Assembly: GCA_944380695.1 (NCBI GenBank)
Contig: CALWII010000079.1
Location: 1-7,923 of the forward strand
DNA: 7,923 nucleotides
Reading direction: 5' to 3'
Source: an uncultured Clostridia bacterium
GTDB taxonomy: Bacteria > Bacillota > Clostridia > Christensenellales > UBA1242
Within the stretch, counting starts at the first letter, position 1. The number at the start of each line of letters is the position of its first letter. The translations under genes and the position numbers were made by a program. Of this stretch, positions 4,571 through 7,923 are shown piece by piece. A model generated the notes under the pieces. That model searched no databases, had not been told where the DNA came from, and worked only from the letters and a program-made list of their open reading frames with translations.

Positions 4571-7500
4571 TCTGTTTCCACTTGCGTCAGGACCGCACTT
4601 TTTGGTTTATCAATAACTATAAACCTCTTTTCACAGTCTTTTGCTCTTATACTCTCACTCCCATAAAATGTATGTCTAGCATACCTATAAGCAAGAATCA
4701 AAATTTCATCATCAACATTTATGTAGTCGCCAACTGGATTAATACTATAACCTATCGAAGCATTTGCTAATTCTTTATCAATGTAAACGGTTTTTTGGAG
4801 CTTACCAGTGGCTGGACCAGTAATACAATTTATTCCTATATCATATTTGCTTAATTGATTAAATATAAATTCATCCTTCTCCCCTGATTGAAAGTCTATG
4901 TTTAAAGCCACTGAAACCTTTTCCCCAGAGTTTGCTATAACATCTGAAACAATAGTGTTTAAGTCTCCTACTTCATGGTCATCCCGCCAATGCCTAAAAT
5001 CAACATACTGCAACATATTGACGCCAGTCCAACCATTATTGCCTCTTTCCCCATTTGAAGAATCTTTGTTTTTAAGAGAACATTTTTCTGATATATTTAC
5101 CTCATGTTTTTTGTTATCCTTATCAACATACTCATATTGGAAAACTCCCCCATGCGAACCTTTTTCGCCACCGGCTGTACCGTCAGTCCCCACAGTAGGA
5201 TTATAAACAGTAGGTGCTAGATTTTTATTTGCTAAATATTCATATTTGGTTACACTACCATCATCTAAATATAAATGCCTTATATTTTCTCGTGGTATTC
5301 CATCACTACCTTCACTAGTTCCTGCCCAGCCATCAGTTCCTCCTTCACCGTCAAGTCCACGCGAACCACTTCCGCCATCGCCTGACTTAATAATACCTTT
5401 AAAAGAAAAAGTAAGTTTTTCTGGCTCAGAGGTGGTGACAGTGCGTGCGAAAGCGTACACGCCTTGCCCGACGTCCCCATTTTTGTTGCGATCATGATGA
5501 TAAGTTGTGCCATGCGAACCATTGGTCCCAATGATCGTGCCATAATAACCTATCCTATCCCCACCAGCCATTATCCAAGCAACACCTGCCATGTTGCCAG
5601 TTACATTATTATCACCTCTACTGGTCACATTTGATGTGTCATGTGAAATTGAAACATAACTTTTTAGATTTGTAGGACTATTCTTTATTTCATGGGCAAC
5701 ACCACCACAAGTAAGACTTTGATTTAAATCAATAGTGCCATAAACACTTGTGTTTATTAATTTTGTATCTTGGCCAATTTCTGTCGCTACAACACCAGTG
5801 TTACTTGTTGGATAAATTAAACTTCCCGCAATAATAACATCTTTAATAAAGATATTGGCTGTAATAGAGTTAAACAAACTATTTTTAGCGTTGCTTCTAC
5901 GAACAAAATTAATAACTTTTCCGTTGCCTGCCAGATTGTAATTTAAAATTAAATCTTCGTTTAAAGTGCCGATCGTTATGTCCTTCGTCAAAACGATTCC
6001 TTTATAATAGATGTTTTTCTTGTTTTCCTCTGTTCCTTCTATTTCCTCTGTTCCTTCTAAACTAACATCTATACCATTCGTTGATGAGTAATTTGTAAAT
6101 ATTTTAGTAATCTCAATTTGCCTTCCTTGAAGGTATGGGCCAAATGTTTTGTTTAAAGGAGGCTCTAATGTTTCAACTGATCCGTCATTAATTTTATATG
6201 TTATTTCTTTTACATAATCGTTTTTTTCAAGCGTGTAAGTATTGTAATTAATAGGCAAAACTATATTAACACTAGGAGGTTTCGCTTGAAAGTCTAATCT
6301 AATCATAGAAAATGAATCAAATGTTGAGTCTTCAGGTGCATTAACCGTCAATTTTCCGTCTTCCACATCAGGTTTGTTTTCGAAATATTCTTCCAACATA
6401 AATGTAGAAGAATTTATTCTAAACAAACCTGTGGCTTCATCTTTGCTAATTGGATTCAAGGATGAATCATTTGGATTCAATGATGAATCATAAAGATATA
6501 CTGCATAATTATTCGGTTTACCGTAAACTTCGTAGATGAAATCAGTTCCGTCGACATTAATAATTCCATCTTCGCCCAAATATGCTTCCAACAAGCTCAT
6601 TTGTAGTGTTCCTTCAGTTTCTGTCAAAGTGTAATAATAAAGTTTGCCATTCAAATTAATTAAACTTTCAGGGAAAATGGTCGTATAATTTTGCCCACCT
6701 TGACTTACCGAAGTAATTATTAAATTTTCTGAATCTAAAGTTGCTTTGTAAGTTATTTTGTTTAAAACAAATGTATTGTCAGCATTTATTTCGACGTCAA
6801 TAAAGTTGTTGATATTGCCATCTTCATCATATTTTACTTTATACAATACTGGTGTTAAAGTTGACTTTCTTTCGAAATATTCATCCAACATAAATGTAGC
6901 AGAATTTATGCTAAACAAACCTGTGCCTTCATCTTTGCTAATTGGATTCAAGGATGAATCATAAAGATATACTGCGTAATTATTCGGTTCACCGTAAACT
7001 TCGTAGATGAAATCGGTTCCGTCAACATTAATAATTCCATCTTCGCCCAAATACGCTTCCAACAAGCTCATTTGTAATCCCCTATCATCTTGAGACAATA
7101 TGTAATAATACAATTTGCCATTCAAATTAATTAAACTTTCAGGGAAAATAGTTGTATAATCTTGCCCACCTTGACTTACCGAAGTAATTATTAAATTTTC
7201 TGAATCTAAAGTTGCTGTGTAAGTCTTTTCGTCTAAATCAAATGTATTGTCAGTATCTATTCTGATATTCGTAAAGTTGTTGATATTGCCATCTTCATCA
7301 TATTTTACTTTATACAATACTGGATGTAACGTGTAAACAGTTGCTGTCGCAGGGTTGTTATCAACTTTAACAATACCTTCATCTTCATAGACCATAGATG
7401 AAGAAGTATTTTTAAGAACTGCTTTTCTTGTTATTGTCATCGAACTCAAATTATCATCAAGATCAAAAACCAACTCCCTGTCCGTTGCCGTACTACTTAT

Positions 7501-7923
7501 TGACTTTGTTATGTCATTAACCGTGTATATTGCATCATAATTTTCCTTAATTTTAAAAACTATTTGATCAACATAATCATCACTGTTGCTATCATTAAAG
7601 GTTACATCATCTTCCCACTCTGCTTGACTTATACCAATTTTTGAAATTGAAGCAACTTCTCCGTCAAAAGTCAAAGTGCGATTTTCAGAATTTGGCATAA
7701 TTGCTTCAGCCTTGCCATCAACTATCAGGCCGACATTTTCTTTTACATTAACATTCAATTGCTTTTCGCCAGAAACAGTTTTATAACTATATGTCGCAAA
7801 ATCGTCTTCAAGATAATTTGTTATTTGGTCTCCCTCATTATCAAAATGGAATGTATATTTGACTTCTAATGTCAAATCATTGAATTCTGGTTTACCCAAC
7901 AAATTTCCCCAAGTCCAAATGCA
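4555..7923 (-). CDS. Large repeat-containing, probably surface-exposed protein (C-terminal 1122 residues; 5' end outside window)
   Basis: The frame is open to the right edge. An apparent TTG start at 7900-7902 is rejected because the frame continues upstream as W-T-W-G-N-L and no ribosome site is seen, so promoter, start and any signal peptide lie outside. From the visible N-terminus the layout is: beta-rich region (7923-7324); two near-identical repeats (7323-6853, 6852-6373); another beta-rich region (6372-5930); a GLUG-like beta-helix stretch (about 5920-5500) with recurring GGVAHEI/AGVAW-type turns and I-x-N-x-x-V-x-G-x-I rungs; glycine-rich segments (about 5540-5015) containing S-G-D-G-G-S-G-S-R-G; and a C-terminal beta domain. 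It ends T-E-A-P-T-G with no LPXTG, hydrophobic tail or S-layer module. Composition (Asn, Asp, Thr, Tyr rich; few Cys) fits an extracellular adhesin-like protein. No exact family is recognised; the surface location is inference. Confidence 0.85.
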   Translation of the reverse strand, partial: CIWTWGNLLGKPEFNDLTLEVKYTFHFDNEGDQITNYLEDDFATYSYKTVSGEKQLNVNVKENVGLIVDGKAEAIMPNSENRTLTFDGEVASISKIGISQAEWEDDVTFNDSNSDDYVDQIVFKIKENYDAIYTVNDITKSISSTATDRELVFDLDDNLSSMTITRKAVLKNTSSSMVYEDEGIVKVDNNPATATVYTLHPVLYKVKYDEDGNINNFTNIRIDTDNTFDLDEKTYTATLDSENLIITSVSQGGQDYTTIFPESLINLNGKLYYYILSQDDRGLQMSLLEAYLGEDGIINVDGTDFIYEVYGEPNNYAVYLYDSSLNPISKDEGTGLFSINSATFMLDEYFERKSTLTPVLYKVKYDEDGNINNFIDVEINADNTFVLNKITYKATLDSENLIITSVSQGGQNYTTIFPESLINLNGKLYYYTLTETEGTLQMSLLEAYLGEDGIINVDGTDFIYEVYGKPNNYAVYLYDSSLNPNDSSLNPISKDEATGLFRINSSTFMLEEYFENKPDVEDGKLTVNAPEDSTFDSFSMIRLDFQAKPPSVNIVLPINYNTYTLEKNDYVKEITYKINDGSVETLEPPLNKTFGPYLQGRQIEITKIFTNYSSTNGIDVSLEGTEEIEGTEENKKNIYYKGIVLTKDITIGTLNEDLILNYNLAGNGKVINFVRRSNAKNSLFNSITANIFIKDVIIAGSLIYPTSNTGVVATEIGQDTKLINTSVYGTIDLNQSLTCGGVAHEIKNSPTNLKSYVSISHDTSNVTSRGDNNVTGNMAGVAWIMAGGDRIGYYGTIIGTNGSHGTTYHHDRNKNGDVGQGVYAFARTVTTSEPEKLTFSFKGIIKSGDGGSGSRGLDGEGGTDGWAGTSEGSDGIPRENIRHLYLDDGSVTKYEYLANKNLAPTVYNPTVGTDGTAGGEKGSHGGVFQYEYVDKDNKKHEVNISEKCSLKNKDSSNGERGNNGWTGVNMLQYVDFRHWRDDHEVGDLNTIVSDVIANSGEKVSVALNIDFQSGEKDEFIFNQLSKYDIGINCITGPATGKLQKTVYIDKELANASIGYSINPVGDYINVDDEILILAYRYARHTFYGSESIRAKDCEKRFIVIDKPKSAVLTQVETEAPTG
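6024..6059. repeat. 18-bp perfect tandem duplication
   Basis: The unit TTTCCTCTGTTCCTTCTA occurs twice in succession (6024-6041, 6042-6059). In the large protein it encodes the doubled acidic motif E-G-T-E-E-I-E-G-T-E-E-N. Confidence 0.92.
6373..6852 (-). repeat. Intragenic repeat copy 2 (about 160 codons, with small insertion)
   Basis: The second, directly adjoining copy differs from copy 1 mainly in the segment after NNF, in the LSQDDRG versus TETEGT patch, and by an extra N-D-S-S-L-N-P produced by a 21-bp tandem duplication at 6450-6491. Confidence 0.9.
6450..6491. repeat. 21-bp tandem duplication inside repeat copy 2
   Basis: Units 6450-6470 and 6471-6491 differ at a single base (G at 6460, T at 6481). 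Repeat copy 1 has a single unit at the matching place. The duplication adds seven codons in frame. Confidence 0.9.
6853..7323 (-). repeat. Intragenic repeat copy 1 (157 codons)
   Basis: It runs from PVLYKVKYDEDGNINNF to just before the same motif in copy 2. It shares long identical blocks with copy 2, such as TLDSENLIITSVSQGGQ, FPESLINLNGKLYYY and LEAYLGEDGIINVDGT, and the DNA is also nearly identical there, for example 7021-7080 versus 6541-6600. Divergence is concentrated in two short patches. Confidence 0.9.

Noticed and set aside
4555..4572. Terminal T-E-A-P-T-G of the large protein as a sortase signal
   Set aside because: No Leu-Pro, no following hydrophobic stretch and no positively charged tail; the protein ends right there.
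5280..5543. An 87-codon open frame antisense-register to the large gene's own frame on the same strand
   Set aside because: It lies wholly inside the glycine-rich part of the large gene, where GC-richer codons remove stops in other frames. It has no ribosome site or recognisable product.
7900..7902. TTG as the start of the large repeat protein
   Set aside because: The frame stays open to the window edge with protein-like sequence upstream, and there is no Shine-Dalgarno sequence, so the gene is simply truncated by the window.

Overview
The window looks like a chromosomal segment of a low-GC, Gram-positive-type bacterium, most likely a Clostridia/Firmicutes relative. The evidence is strongly AT-rich DNA, AAGGAG/GAGGAG-type ribosome binding sites, sigma-A-like promoters (TTGACA-N17-TAAAAT and TTGCAA-N17-TAAAAT), short RadC proteins of about 230 residues, and TGG read as Trp with no sign of a recoded stop. 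The genus cannot be named from this sequence.

Layout, left to right. Positions 1-837 (-) hold the first 279 codons of uvrB, cut by the window edge. Two bases upstream is a small gene (840-1199, -, TTG start) for a winged-helix-like protein with a C-terminal membrane segment. A rho-independent terminator (1258-1281) separates it from an unrecognised 378-residue coiled-coil protein (1280-2416, -) that has its own consensus promoter. A 135-bp divergent intergenic region with an inverted repeat leads rightward to a second small gene (2552-2914, +), a clear paralogue of the one next to uvrB. Converging on it, with overlapping stop codons, are two tandem radC paralogues (2911-3603 and 3649-4332, both -) behind one good promoter. 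The right 3.4 kb is the C-terminal 1122 residues of a very large, probably surface-exposed repeat protein (4555 to beyond 7923, -). It has two near-identical repeats of about 157-160 residues, a GLUG-like beta-helix stretch and glycine-rich segments.

How the parts may fit. uvrB (nucleotide excision repair) and the two radC genes are repair-associated families. Mixed among them are two related proteins that look like membrane-tethered DNA-binding or adaptor proteins. One is almost certainly co-translated with uvrB; the other is divergent from the coiled-coil gene and has a palindrome over its predicted -35. This is the part of the window that could represent an undescribed functional unit, but a functional link is inference. 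The large repeat protein is probably unrelated to it.
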